Assembly (NCBI GenBank): GCA_005406025.1
Contig: BGZK01000013.1
Location: 1-64,000 of the forward strand
Reading direction: 5' to 3'
Source of the DNA: Eumeta japonica
Lineage: Eukaryota > Arthropoda > Insecta > Lepidoptera > Psychidae
Length of the DNA stretch: 64,000 nt
The notes below the pieces were generated by a model that had not been told where the DNA came from, searched no databases, and saw nothing but the letters and a program-made list of their open reading frames with translations. Made by a program: the position numbers and the translations under genes. Positions 21,706 through 33,644 of the stretch are shown in pieces (positions within the stretch are counted from its first letter, which is position 1; the number at the start of each line of letters is the position of its first letter).

Positions 21706-22695
21706 TATCAGGTCGGAGAAAAAGGTTTTTCATATTTCACAAATAAAAAGTTGCAGTAAAATCACTTTTATTGTACTGTTTGTATATGGCTAGTTTTGAT
21801 ACCATTAAATAGATAATATCTAAAAGTTTTTGTACAAAAAAGAGAAAAATGCGACACGACAAAAAATTTTTGACGTTTATGGACCTGATGCAGTGCCGAT
21901 AAGATTAGCACAAGACTAGTTCAAGCATTTCATGTCCTGTAATTTAGATGTCAAAAATAAACCTCGCTTTGGTCGACCTGTTGTGGCTAAAGATGTCATT
22001 TTGGATAAAGTAGAGCAAGCTTGGCACATTAGTTCTTACGACATAGCTGAAGAGCTGGAAATTCACCACTAAACAGATTAGACCTATTTAAATGAAGCTG
22101 GAAATACAAAAAAACTCAATACCTGAGTTCCACATGACCATCTGAAAGAAATTTAATGAATCGTGTATTCATTTACGATTCTCTATTGGAACAGAATTAA
22201 ATAGAACCCTTTTTGAAAAGATTGTTCACTGGTGATGAAAAATGGATTATTTACGACAAAAACGTGCTAAAAATATCATGGTCAAAAAGAAAGATAGTTT
22301 CACAGACTTTAGCGAAATCCGGATTAAATCGCAATAAGATGATGCTAGGTATGAGGTGGGACTGGAAGGGCGTTATTCATTTTGAGCTTTTACCACCAAA
22401 ACCATTAATTTAGTTCTGTACTGCCAACAGCTGATGAAACTCAAGCAAGAAGCAGAGAAAAAGGAGCCGGAATCGATCAACAGAAAGAGTATTTCACCAT
22501 GAATACGCCAGACTACACACACATCTTTATCTGGTCAGAAAATTTTTTACAACAAAAAACAGTGATTTTATGAGCGGTGTGGGACCTCGCGTTATCATAT
22601 GTAAAATGAAACGACGTTTTGTATTATTTTTACGAAGATCAGCTCTCATTTATGGCAAATAGACTAGGGAGGATCAATTGATGGTGGCCGTTCTG
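21706..22695 (+). pseudogene. Mariner-family transposase, inactivated
   Basis: A DD34D mariner transposase reads through most of this span. The N-terminal part (21815-22071) gives KNATRQKIFDVYGPDAV, then RFGRPV and HISSYDIAEEL, the helix-turn-helix region. The catalytic part (22213-22413) gives FTGDEKWIIYDKN with the first Asp, then WDWKGVIHFELLPP; 22420-22540 gives YCQQLM, KEPESINRK and a worn HxxxARLH block. Around 22590-22610 DLALSY recalls the third-Asp block, and the copy fades by about 22690. Breaks: a stop replacing the Trp near 21918, a stop at 22071, frame shifts between 22071 and 22213, and more after 22413. The Gln-Asp-Asn block carrying the second Asp is altered. The 5' end begins CAGGTCGGAGAAAAAGG after TATA, consistent with a mariner terminal repeat beside its TA target. 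No matching 3' end was found, so the copy is truncated. Confidence 0.85.
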
Positions 22696-22739
22696 TGTTG
22701 TAGTAGTGAAACTGTGGCAACGTGTTCTTTTTTTTATTT

Positions 22740-23195
22740 TCACTATTTTCTTAAATAGCGAGAAAGCTCTCCTTTTGTTGACTTGAGCTTATCTCGTACT
22801 CGACAAGATACTTATTTTCTGACATCCAATTTATTATGCAAAATAGTATCAATTTCTGTTATTGCCATACCCGTACTTGCCTGAATTCGCTCATATGTTT
22901 ATATGTATGTCATTTTGTACAATTTTTTGCACAACAGCGATGTTTTCAGGAGTTACCAGGTCGACCAGTAGAAGGTACGCTGCTGACAGAGACACGACCT
23001 CGTTGGAACTGTGCATAGCAGCGGTCTATTGTCGTTTGATTAGATGCTGCAACATTATAAATAGAAACAAGCTGAGCAAGACACTTATCTAAAGATAACC
23101 CTCGGCGAAAGTTGTGATAAGTTTTTCGTGGATGAGCTTTCACATTTTCACGGAAATTTTCCCGGATGAGCTCTATTTTGTTATCAGCATGTCAA
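22740..23195 (-). pseudogene. Second mariner-family transposase, N-terminal fragment
   Basis: Minus strand: from about 23177 the frame reads IELIRENFRENVKAHPRK, then FRRGLSLDKCLAQLVSIYN, TTIDRCYAQFQRGRVSV and STGRPGN, a clear Mos1-type HTH_48 domain ending in the conserved GRP. After a frame shift near 22946 it continues VTPENIAVVQKIV, then in further frames RIQASTG, EIDTILHNKLDVRK and KSTKGELSRYLRK, ending about 22745. There is no catalytic domain. It is not the same mariner lineage as the plus-strand remnant beside it. The two lie tail to tail, each missing its own 3' part. Confidence 0.8.
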
Positions 23196-23824
23196 ATTTA
23201 ACCGAAATATTCTTTTCTTTAATTTTTCTTATTATTTGTTTAAACGTCATCACGATCCTAAATGGTCAAGTATTCAAGTAAAGAATAGGTTTTATTCTAA
23301 CTCAGTTCAAAGTACTCGATTTCTGGTCATTTCGGTGTAGCTCTCGTAAAGTATTGCTTTTAAATTTTATGTACAAAGAAGTATTCTCTGTAAAATCGAA
23401 ATTAAAAAAAAAATCTAAATATTGTTTAGAGTTATTTATTATAATAGAATTTTGATGTAATTAAATTGTTGCAATGTTATTATGATTCTCAACAACAAAT
23501 TGCACTACATTATATAAATTAAAGATAGCATTATTTGCGTTATATATCTATAAATATTTATTGCTGGAAATCAACAGAAGCCACTTTTCGCGTGGAAAGT
23601 TATCACATCCCCACGACAAATTCAAAAGACCCCTAGCAAAGCCCTATTAGCATAGTCCGGGTACTGTCATTGTCATTTTCCACGAAGCATATTAAGAGAG
23701 ATTGCTGATGTGCTATATTTCTTTTATTTATCATGACAGATATATGTAAAAAAAATAGCAATGGCAAGCCTCTACCTTGCAATCAGTTTATATACACACA
23801 TCTCGAGCTCGATGTGTAACACGT
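23196..23824. other. AT-rich non-coding DNA
   Basis: Nothing recognised; the 5' end of the minus-strand mariner may run a little into this stretch. Confidence 0.35.
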
Positions 23825-24075
23825 AGGATTACAGACTGGGCCGGTCGGAAGGAAGTAATATAGGCACTACGAGAAATTAGGACGCGGGCAACAAAAAGTA
23901 ATCACTCGGACGCCGCAGATCCCCTAATAAGGCAATCTGTTTTATTGCCCGTAAAGTCGTCGCTATCGGCCGACGCGGGCCGCCGCCGGTCGGCGCTTAC
24001 TTATACAAAAGGGATGCGTGCCAAAAAAGCGAGTTTATAGCGGAGTTCGCTTCCCGAACGAGCATTTAGAGAAAT
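23825..24075. other. GC-rich island with Hox-type words
   Basis: GGCCGACGCGGGCCGCCGCC lies near 23968, directly after GGCAATCTGTTTTATTGCCC (23931-23950), a short inverted repeat that contains TTTATTG, a posterior-Hox or Caudal-type core. AGTAATCACTC is upstream and GGTTGACGAATTGACC downstream. No plausible protein. Strong candidate for a conserved regulatory element. Confidence 0.4.
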
Positions 24076-24355
24076 GGTTGACGAATTGACCACATAAAAA
24101 TATATCCTTGTTTGACCTGAGTAGTGGCATGCAAACGTACTAAGTCGGTTGAAATTATAACATATTACGCACATAATTCAGGGTTATATACCGTATGGAA
24201 TCGATTATGCGTCTTACCGCAAATATTAATAATCTCCTTTTTTTTAGAATAACTTTGCCAAAGGTACCATACCATAGTCGTTAGCCGTTAGTAGTAGTCG
24301 TTCACAAGAAAAATAGATTAGAACGTGATCTTGTAATCTCATGAGATACATCCTT

Positions 24356-24505
24356 AGGTGATGCGCATATGATGCGCCTCTCCCCTTTCCTGTTAATGAG
24401 GCTCACACGCAGGCGCCAACAGTGAATCGCGGCGAGCCGAGCGAGCCGCGGACAGCCGCGCGTGGTTAATGACCGGATGCGGCCGTCAGGGCTTTAGAGG
24501 CTTAG
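24356..24505. other. GC-rich island with two TTAATGA words
   Basis: GC-rich block (GCGGCGAGCCGAGCGAGCCG near 24429) bracketed by TTAATGAG at 24393-24400 and TTAATGAC at 24466-24473. No open frame of note. Confidence 0.4.
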
Positions 24506-25190
24506 GTATTTTGCTATAAAGAGTTACGATTAAGATCAATATCTTTTCAATAACGCCAATGCATTATTGAAACTAAAATTGTATGTGATAAGTGTTAAAC
24601 TATTTAATAACAATGCCTTTCACTGATATCTAATAAACAAACATGATTTATTATTAGGGAGTTTGCAGAGGTGATATTGTTGCACGCGAGTCCGTAAGTT
24701 GCGTGAAGTAAACGATACGATAATTTGCGTTAGTTTCGTTTGTTTGTTTAGAGGTGAGTGGAATACATGTGAAAAAATCAAAGACTGATATAATAATACC
24801 TTCGGCAATCTTTCCATCGTCTCGCGCCTAACGGGGTTTTCTCTTTATTAATTTATGTTATTTATAAGCATATTTTCAATGATATATTTTTGCTATAGTT
24901 ACTTTACTACAGTTACTTTGTCCTAAAAAAGAGGAGATTATGAATGTGTGCAGAAGATGCACGATCGATTTCATTCTATATTTCTTATGGTACATATCTG
25001 TTGTCTCTTTTTCTATATTTGTTATAATAACTAGACAAAAGCTCAATTGATTTTGAGAAAACACGGTATACTGATGCAACGCACCATCGTAATGAATATA
25101 AATTCTGTACCTTCACGTCTTTTTATTATTCAATTATGGCTTAATTGATTTCGTTGAAATGTGAATTTGACAAAAAATTGTCGTCATCTT
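24506..25190. other. AT-rich non-coding DNA
   Basis: No gene or repeat recognised; short minus-strand frames have no supporting features. Confidence 0.35.
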
Positions 25191-25191
25191 A

Positions 25192-25380
25192 TAATTCAAA
25201 AATTACTCCATCAATTTTAATCAAATTTGGCATACTAATAGGACACACTTTCACATAAAATATAAGCTGGTCAGTTTGTCTCTATGTTTCTTATAATTTG
25301 AAAATTACTTGTCCGGTTTAGATTAAATTTGATACACTTATAGAACTTATCGTCGCATAAAACATCAGTTATATATTATT
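25192..25380 (+). mobile_element. Helitron-like body fragment, two related half-copies
   Basis: AAAAATTACTCCATCAATTT, ATCAAATTTGGCATAC, ATAGGACACACTT is followed about 110 bp later by AAAATTACTTGTCCGG, TTAAATTTGATACAC, ATAGAACTTA. Both are variants of the ACTACTGAACCGATTTGG..AAATTTGG block found in Lep1-type and related lepidopteran repeats. The right half is a tandem duplicate of the left. Confidence 0.45.
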
Positions 25381-27619
25381 TCAGTAAATTGGATACAAAT
25401 TTTAGAAAATGCAATCAAAATTGGAGAGAGAACAAGTTACATGAACAGAAAGACGTAATAGAGAAAGATATGGTGCAACAAAACTGGAGACGGAAACAGG
25501 AAATAAGACAAGGAAAAAGCCTATACAGCGAGAGGAAAAAGTATAACATAGAGATTGAGATTGGTTATGGCACTAATGTTAGGTTTAACAGTGGGGTTTT
25601 ATTAAAGAACAAGTTATCGATCAACATTTTTTATCCATGCCGGCGGGCCAACACTAGTTGTATATCAAGTAAAAAAAATGTAATTGTGATTTTAAATTTC
25701 AAATGAATAAAATGAATAAACGAAATATCTTGTTTGATTATCGCTAAATCAATTTTTGATATACTAATACTTATAAAGACAAGTTTCTCTAAGAAAAAAA
25801 CATTCATATGTTCGACATGAATTCAACGCAGTCCGTAGGCGACAACCCCACGACCAATCTCGTATCTATTTCAATTATCGTCAAGACTTAGAATAGCATT
25901 GTGCTTAGAGTCGAGACCAGAAATGAGAATTCGCTCTACGTTCACGCGAGTGAGTTCACTTTTTTAAGTTTAATGTGGAATTAAAATAATTGTAAATGGG
26001 TAAATGTAATTGCATTCTGGCGAAGCCACAGACTTCGTTAACTTTTTACAATTCATAAATTAAAATTGTTTCATTTAATAGAAGTATAATCTCAAATATT
26101 CTATTCAATTCTTTCACTACATTACTTAGTAAATGCTCTTATTTAAGTAATTTTCTTGATTTTACTAGATGTTTACATCCATTAAATGACGCGAATTGAT
26201 AAAGGGAGCAAAATAATAAATACCGGGAGTGTCTAAATACCTCCGACCGTTTTTCACCTGGAACTAAACGTTTATTTTTTCGTTTCTGCTACGACCTTAT
26301 TAAGTGCGCATACTCTAAGTATTAAATTAATTGTTGTTACCTCAGATTGTATCAAGCCTCACCGATAAAACATACTTTATCACACTATTTCAATTTCACA
26401 TTGAAAGGCTTGGGTTTGCACGCCGGGTCAGTGCGGGTTGTTGACTATCAATACCGATGTGATGGCGGTGTTCGGGATGACATAACGATCAGAAAAATGC
26501 AGAAGCAGCGAGCGATACGTTTGATTAGATTGAAAAAGAAAAAAACTCGTTGAGGCAATTGGGCAATTCGTCCGTGGTGAAGACATGAACTCAGTATTTT
26601 CCGGTTGAAAGGCGATAATTTCAACAAATAACTCACCACCACTCCCTCTCACACCAACTAATAGTTGTGTTTAATGTCGTATTTTTAGAGATAAAAACAG
26701 TTATCGAAAAAAAACTTTGCAACGTAATACCAATATATTACAAATATTATATTGAAATAATAGCCACTATAAAATAATTTTCATTTTTTATTTTGTAAAC
26801 CATCATAGTAGGCTTTAGCCAGCCTTGTATGAAATATATAAAATAAATCTAGGTTCCACTAACTAGAATTGTAAACGCGATATGAAAAATTTAATTCATA
26901 CCGCGTTAGTAATTAATGCGCACAAAATCACAGTAGTCAAGTAAAATAGAAAAATATGAAAATTTTGATATGAATCCCCGAAATCCATTCGTATTTTTCA
27001 AAGTACTTAACAGAACTACACATATTAAGGAGAATGAATTATTTTTAAAATCTATAATCGTACTTCACCCTATCTGACATTCGTTTAAATGATTTTTTCA
27101 AAGATTCATTATTGCAGGCATAATATATTATTGTTTATTGCAATTCATACGTTAATATTATAATAACTAAGTTAACGCGCGAAATTGTACCGCACAGATT
27201 AGTTCAACTAAGAATTACTGCATAACGCGATATATTATAAATGTTAAAAGATGTTTATTTGAATATTTGTCTTTTAATAACACTCATACCAGTGAAAAGA
27301 TTGTAATCAAATTTTGCATTGATATAAATTATGTCCTGGAATAGGTCATAATATATTTTTTCAACTAATATATAAATAGATACCACAAAAAAAGCGATTG
27401 AACACTACGAGCAAATTTAAATCATAAACTAAATTTTTATTATGCCTAACGAAGCTAATGGGTAACCGCTAGTGATATAACAATAGAACAAGTGCTGCAT
27501 CCTTGTTTTCAGTAAAAAGAAAGATTTAGAATAAAAATGAATTCATGTAGTCGAAACTATCCATAAGCTTAGCATCGTGATAGATAAGCAGAGGGCTTAA
27601 CAAAAAAGCGAGGGATCCG
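25381..27619. other. AT-rich non-coding DNA
   Basis: A lysine-rich plus-strand frame at 25389-25706 reflects A-rich sequence; it starts at TTG and matches nothing known to me. Bases 25810-25960 and 26340-26650 are more complex and possibly unique. No gene recognised. Confidence 0.35.
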
Positions 27620-27700
27620 TAGAATATAAAAGGAGCCGCCCCGTGCGCTTTCAGAAAATAGCTGACTACGTCTCGTTCGGCGCCGAGACGGCGTCAAATA
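27620..27700 (+). promoter_or_regulatory. Candidate core promoter: TATA box plus initiator
   Basis: TATAAAAG at 27625-27632 is followed by GC-rich sequence and TTTCAGA, whose A at 27653 lies 28 bases from the first T of the TATA box, near the canonical insect spacing. Downstream is CGTCTCGTTCGGCGCCGAGACG, a 7-bp-arm hairpin (27669-27690) in the would-be leader. The first ATGs (27706, 27717) open only tiny frames, so the product could be a non-coding RNA, or the first exon may be untranslated. Confidence 0.4.
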
Positions 27701-28644
27701 GGGATAATGACTAAAATATGATTTAGTTTCCACGTGACAAATTTTATGGAGGGTTCAAATAAAGCTGAGTTTAACATTGCTCAGGCTGTTCGGAAACTAA
27801 TAAACTTTTGAAAAATGCCATAATAATGTAGATTTCCATAAATTCAACACTTTTTGTTTAGGTCCCGCAATACCAGTCACAGAAAGTTCACAAACAAATG
27901 GATAAGTCTTATTTAATTGAGAGTAAATTCAAAGCTATTTACTTAATATACTATCTCATTATTAAAAATATTCTTAAAGTTTTTGATAAAAAAATCTTCT
28001 AGACAAATATAATATCCACAGTATATAACTTCTTTCGAAGACATATATTTAAAAAATTACATCCATGGATTTACATGTATATGATATTACTTTCATATGG
28101 ATGTAATTTAATGGTTTAGCAAGTGATATTAGTAGTTTAGCAATTAGTGGTTTAGGGAGCGATAAAATCATAATCTTTAACTTGACACAAACTATTTCAA
28201 AAATTAATTAACCTAACTTTAATTAAATGTGTGCCACGCCTAGATCAACGATGCACCTAGATTAGGTAAAACCTAAATTCTAAGGCATACACTTAAGGTT
28301 TACTTCATGTTTAAATGTAATTACATAAGAAAATGTAAAAAACGGTTCAAGTCTCTTAAAAGTTGGCAATTTTTCCGTTCAAACAAGTTAAGAATATTGC
28401 TTGTCCACCTAAGCATTATTTAAACTCTACAATATCATTTTAATTATCGCAAAACATTTACTCAATAAATTTAAACCACTCTATAGTTGTCGATGTATTT
28501 TCTCTTTTCATATTCCAATTCTACTTATTAAAATTTAGTCGTTCTGTTTCATATTAACACCTTTTAAATTTATTAATTACAAGCCGTCATAATTTTTAAT
28601 CTAGAATTTTTTCAGGAATAAATGTAACAACCAGAAAGGATAAA
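27701..28644. other. AT-rich non-coding DNA with one hairpin
   Basis: AAATTACATCCAT at 28054-28066 pairs exactly with ATGGATGTAATTT at 28097-28109 across a 30-nt loop. Just after it TAGTGGTTTAG-type words repeat (28109-28155). No gene recognised. Confidence 0.4.
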
Positions 28645-28705
28645 AACCGCCCAAACGTTTTTCGGGTCACATACAGTGTAGGATTCTGTACTTGCCTGTC
28701 ACAAC
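28645..28705 (+). mobile_element. GGGTTCCG-family repeat, head fragment
   Basis: AAAACCGCCCAAACG, TCGGGTCACATACAGTG, AGGATTCTGTACTTG matches the head of the family at 14388 and 40938. No tail was found downstream. Confidence 0.4.
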
Positions 28706-29249
28706 ATGCGGATTTCGAAGGGGGATCTCTGTATGATACAATGAACCGATTATTTGCGTTCACGGTTAAACCCTAAAACGGACCCACACAGAACGGGTGT
28801 TAAGGATTACATGGTTCATAATTTACACTAACTACTTATTTTATACAACCAATGACATTACCTAAGTAATTTTCAATGGAATTTGTACGAAATTTTGTTT
28901 GTTTCTTCGAGTACTTTAAAAATTGGTCGAATATTACTCGTTAATTTGTAAAGCCTACTTTATTGTGCTGTGATGTCTTTCCTTGTCACTTCGTTATATT
29001 CACAGTCAATTTTCTCACATACCCAAGAATAATCGCCAGGTAGGGAGAACATTGAACTGTCAAAAATTTACGACTTTACGGATTAACAATATTTTTGACT
29101 TTGTTGACCACGAAACACTAGAAAGAAGAAAAATGGTATGCTCGTGTAACACCCTATAACATACAGATTCAGTTTTAGTTAGCTGAAAAGCATTTTGAAA
29201 GAAACTTTAACACGAACTGGATAACATTTAAATATGTGAGCTTGTAAAA
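28706..29249. other. AT-rich non-coding DNA
   Basis: Nothing recognised. Confidence 0.35.
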
Positions 29250-29355
29250 ACGCTCGCGGCTGCGTATATGCGTTATGGAGACGCGGGGGCAGTGTGACGC
29301 GATGTATGTAACTGGCAGTCACCGGACTGCCTCAGGCCAGCCATGCGTTATTTTG
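29250..29355. other. Small GC-rich island with hairpin
   Basis: GGCAGTCACCGGACTGCC (29313-29330) is a perfect 7-bp-arm hairpin in a CpG-rich context (GGAGACGCGGGGGCAGTG upstream, GCGTTATTTTGCGTCAC downstream). Confidence 0.35.
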
Positions 29356-31949
29356 CGTCACTAGCATAATAATTACAAAAGAAACATTACAAATGAAGCA
29401 TGACGATTATAAAATAAATGAAAGTAAGTGATATATAAATGCCTAACTAGAGGTTGTGCTGGTTTTTTGGGTGAATAGGCTGGTATCGTCTTTTTGGCTA
29501 TTCGTATATTACATTATACATAAATCTACACCAGAAATATATAAGGAATAAGTAGGTAGGAAAACTGGTAGGACTTGCCTTTTAACTAGACTTATATAAT
29601 AGTTTTGTTATCGATTTCGACTTCTTTTATGATGCTTTTTGATTGAATATATTTTTATCTTCCCTCGCCAGTACTTATGTTCCTTTGCGCCAAACATATA
29701 CCCTACTGTATACGTGCATCGGCCCAATGTTATCGACACGAATCGCCACGAATCGTCACCTTCCGTGACGTCATCGAATCACTGTTTTATAAAGACACAT
29801 GCGAGTTCATCTCACCACACCAACATGGGATAGTAGCCGACGATCGACGTTTTATTTGGAATATACGTCTTATGAAGAACTTTGGAATTGTCTGTGCGAC
29901 ACTATGGAGTCAGTTTTACTGTTTATATACGTTGATTACATTCGTGGCCAATCGGTGATTTAAAAAAACTATTTTAGGTCTTACGCGATACCCATGCTGT
30001 GCTTTATACAATCTCGTTATTATCTTATCAAAAGTTGTAAGAGACATGCAGCTTTTGCTAATCATTCAATATCATAAGTACATGCCATCTTGTGAGGCAA
30101 GAAAAGGCAAACAGTGAGTTACGAATTAATCCTGATGAAGAGAATTGCGCCGAATATAAATTGGTTATATTTACAATTTTGTGGATAATGTTTTTCAATA
30201 AAAATAGATAATTTTAATGAAATTATGTAATAGTTATGATGTATATTTTTTTATTAAAACCTACACAAATGTTATAATAAAAAAATGTAGTTTTTTTCTT
30301 ACGAAACACATTCTCCTTACCACTAAAAATAATAATTATGACAAGAATTATTCATATTTTTTGAAGTTTTAGAAATTTTTGAACTACAAACATAATTATA
30401 ACTTTAAATAATGACATATTCTAATTTTATGTAGCTTTTACATATAAATATACAATAACACAATTATAATGAAATGATATATGCTTTAGTTTATTATTGA
30501 TCTGATGTGATCAAATATATTTGTATTTGTACAATGCAAGTCGTTAGTCGCAAAATAGTCAATTAAAAAAATCATGCTCAAAAATTATGATTATTTTCAA
30601 GTAATGAAAAAAACATTCCACATATCGTGACAATCAATAGGAAAATAAAATTAAAAAGAGAGCTATCTAAAAATAGGTTTAAAACTACTCTTCAGAAGCC
30701 CCCCAAAAAACACCCATTTTTAGCGGTTTGCTGCGATTTTCTCAAAAAATTAACAAAATTTTCAATGTTTTTTTTTACTTGCATATAGTCCTTATTTATG
30801 TAAATCTTATGATAACTCAATGAATCATCTAGATCTAGAGCTCATGACGCCAGAGTAATTTGCTATTCCCGCTAAAAACGGGGCCCCTACTGAGATGATC
30901 GTAAAACATTATCAATATAAAAATATGTATATTCTAACATTTTATTTGAAATATAATGTATTTAAACATAAAATTAAATTGTTTCAAAACATAAATACCT
31001 AAGTCATATCCATTAGCAAAATTCCCATTTTCTATTGCCTACTAGGGCTACGTGAAACGTACAAAAATAAATGACTTTTGTCACAATCATAGAGAGATAT
31101 TCATAAAGATATAGATGTCATTAATTTAAGTATTAATGTGATCATTCTCTTCCATTCTTGAGAGAAATGGGAGTACCTAATTACGGCGATGTCGCTTCCA
31201 TTATTAAACGAAATTTCTTAAGGGAGGACGTCGTTAATAAATTATTCCGAGGAAAATGTCACAATTTCTAGAAAGTAATTGTTTACTCGATGTAAGTATT
31301 AATTTAAGTAGCTAAGGACTGTGTTACTCTTAAAAGGAAAATGACCTGCACGTAATTCGTTACTCTTTACGCAATAGTTTAATACAAACTAAGTCCTAAA
31401 TGAAATAAATTAAGTTCTTTTATAACACTGTCGTGTTTGCAAATTGGTATATGATTAGGTTCCATGTTTTCGCACATCGTTTAGAATACATGCAACGTTT
31501 TACGTTTACCTCCAAAGGGCATTACACTGCAAGGTATAAGGGTGTGTGTGCTACGCAATATATCACCAGGTAAGGTGACGTATGCAATATATGATGCATG
31601 TAGCGCGATCCTACTTTGAATTTATTACGCATGTTCGGGTTTAATAAATTGTACCACGATATCACTGGTACTTTATTTATAATGCCACAAAAACACTTAA
31701 TAACTTATGCTTAACTAATACTTACGTTATTCTATTTATAAACTATAATATTTATATTAATAACAGTTTTTTCATAAAAAAAATTATTTTCCAACTGTTA
31801 AGATAGATGAGATTGGTGCTTAAACCTCGGTTCATGTTTTACACATTACTACTACTAAATTGAAAATTAATGTCATGAAAGATTTTAATATCGGAATGGC
31901 GATCTTGATTTAAAGAGAAATCTCTCGACATAAAAAAAATGAAGGAAAT
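29356..31949. other. AT-rich non-coding DNA
   Basis: Frames at 29639-29958 are short and overlapping, with no recognisable domain. Bases 29690-29830 and 31150-31260 are relatively complex and could be unique elements. No gene, tRNA or repeat recognised. Confidence 0.35.
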
Positions 31950-32345
31950 CATTATATGCCAATCCGGGCGGAGCTGCTGGCATAGCTATTTATTATAAAA
32001 TAATTATATATAAATAAATTAGAGCTTTACAAGATTAAGTTGACGTTTTCCAATATTGGCCAATTCAAAACTGACTACTTCTGTTTAGTGACTAGTTTCA
32101 AATTGAAATTGTAAATGTGACAACTATGTATACAGAATATAAATTTTATTGAATATTATTTCTATCCGCAAAAAAACCCTCCACGCGTTCGCAAGCTGCT
32201 CCTAAAAAGGTTTTGTTTCGATGAATATTAATAAATAAGATTAGCGATCGTTTTATTTGACAAATAAAGGAATTTCTTCCATTTCTATCCGAGCGGAGCC
32301 GCCGGCACACACAATTGTTTATAGAATAATTTGTCCTGTAATAAA
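31950..32345 (+). mobile_element. Two Helitron-like tails in close succession
   Basis: Tail 1: CCAATCCGGGCGGAGCTGCTG then GCATAGCTATTTATTATAA (31960-32000). Tail 2: CTATCCGAGCGGAGCCGCCG then GCACACACAATTG (32284-32318). Both follow the Lep1-type GC-rich hairpin followed by AT-rich DNA. The conserved terminal CTAGT is worn in each. Confidence 0.45.
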
Positions 32346-32454
32346 ATTATAGACAGAAAAAAATCTGTAACCTGTACATGAAAGATATTTAAGAAAAACC
32401 ACTGTGGAGGTATTAGAAACATTGGTAAAGTACATTTTAATGGTTTTTAGAATA

Positions 32455-32722
32455 TTTCCTGTCTGTATGTCTGTGTAGATATTTGCTCGCGAACTCAGCA
32501 AAAACTATTGGACAGAATTTGGTGAAATTTAGAGCCACGTATAGGACAGTTTTTATCCCGTTTCACAGCTACTTTTTTAATAATATGTATGTTTGGAAGT
32601 AAAAACAATATCATTATTATGGTTAAGTGTGACCGATCGATATAAAACATGAAACAATTCATTCGATATCCACGCAGGCAGATAGATCTGCGGGCGAAAG
32701 TTAATTAGTTATTAATAAATAT
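32455..32722 (+). mobile_element. Helitron-like (Lep1-type) element, near-complete relic
   Basis: Order of blocks: GTCTGTATGTCTGTGTAG, then GCGAACTCAGCAAAAACTAT and GGACAGAATTTGGTGAAATT, then TTTTTATCCCGTTTC, and finally GATATCCACGCAGGCAGATA with GATCTGCGGGCGAAAGTTAA (to about 32702). This is the classic layout of a short Lep1-type repeat: TTTG/TCTG head, AACTACTGGACCGAATTTGG block, TTTATCCC block, GCGGGCGAAAGCTAGT tail. No rolling-circle protein is encoded, as expected for a non-autonomous copy. Confidence 0.55.
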
Positions 32723-32920
32723 ATTAGGGGTTAACATGTCAAATCAGCGTTTTCGAATACTGACGGTTAAATAATTTTGATTTGGCTATAAATAAAAAAT
32801 TCAAATAATAATTGCGAAAATTACGTAACCGACTATTAATTTCACTGAACGTCACTTTCGATCAAATAAAAAACTAGTTACTCTCAAACAGGGGCGTTTG
32901 GAAAAATTTCAGACTGGGCA

Positions 32921-32960
32921 GGCATGGCTAAAAACTCTTCCCAGAGTTTTTAGCCATGCC
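32921..32960. repeat. Perfect 17-bp inverted repeat
   Basis: GGCATGGCTAAAAACTC at 32921-32937 and its exact complement at 32944-32960 flank the loop TTCCCA. It lies within an open frame of 70 codons (32898-33110) that has no recognisable domain and that the hairpin itself helps keep open. Confidence 0.75.
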
Positions 32961-33189
32961 ATTGCTTCGGTTGGTGGTCCGTCGACAGTGGCTTATACCC
33001 TACTCGACACTCACTGTACGACTGCTTCTCCTGGACAATTCGTAGAATGGCAAGAAAAGTTTACTCAAACAAATAGGTTGATAAACTGCATGTCATTTAA
33101 ATTTTTGTAGCGATTACAACATTCGTTCAAAACATTGTCTATAATCTCGCAAAGCACGCGCCGGTAACACTGTTGAATATTATCAACTC

Positions 33190-33420
33190 CCGTCTGCCCG
33201 ATTGGCGTATTTGGTAGTGACCCTTGCTGCGCTGGGCCCGTGGGTTCGATTTCCTTACAAGAAAGATATTTATTTACTTGATTAAAATTTATGTTTGTTT
33301 AGTCTAGGTATTTCCATGTATTGTGGCTATATATACAAAAAAAAAATTGCTGAGTTTGAGATCTGAGTGGTATGTTTGAGTCAGAAGATATTATTATTAT
33401 TGCTAATAATATTACCGCTC
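33190..33420 (+). mobile_element. tRNA-derived SINE (family A), copy 1
   Basis: A tRNA-like head has an A-box region TGGCGTATTTGGTAGTGA (about 33203) and a B-box GGTTCGATTTC at 33243-33253, about 40 bases apart. The body has TTTGTTTAGTCTAGGTATTT and ends near GAGTCAGAAGATATTATTA. The same head and body blocks recur at 34298. The element belongs to a type of moth SINE; it is not a functional tRNA gene because no cloverleaf with an acceptor stem can be drawn. Confidence 0.7.
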
Positions 33421-33644
33421 GCGTTTTCTTTTACGTCGGTTTCGATTGACTTTTAAACGTTTATATAAAATAATGAAAGAGGAAAAGCCTCTTTCATTAC
33501 TTTACATACAAAAACAACCAACACTATTTCCTCGCGTCTTTCTTTGCGCGAACTATTTTTAACCCTTAAAAACGTTCATATGCGGATCTCTTTAACCACG
33601 TAAACACAAACGAGCAGGTATCACGAATAGTGAAAATAAAAGCC

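Noticed and set aside
29639..29958. Two overlapping plus-strand frames of 64 and 93 codons
   Set aside because: Compete in different phases over the same DNA and show no recognisable features.
33192..33260. Possible tRNA gene
   Set aside because: Has A- and B-box-like words but no acceptor or anticodon stem pairing, and the same head with a body recurs at 34298, so it is a SINE.
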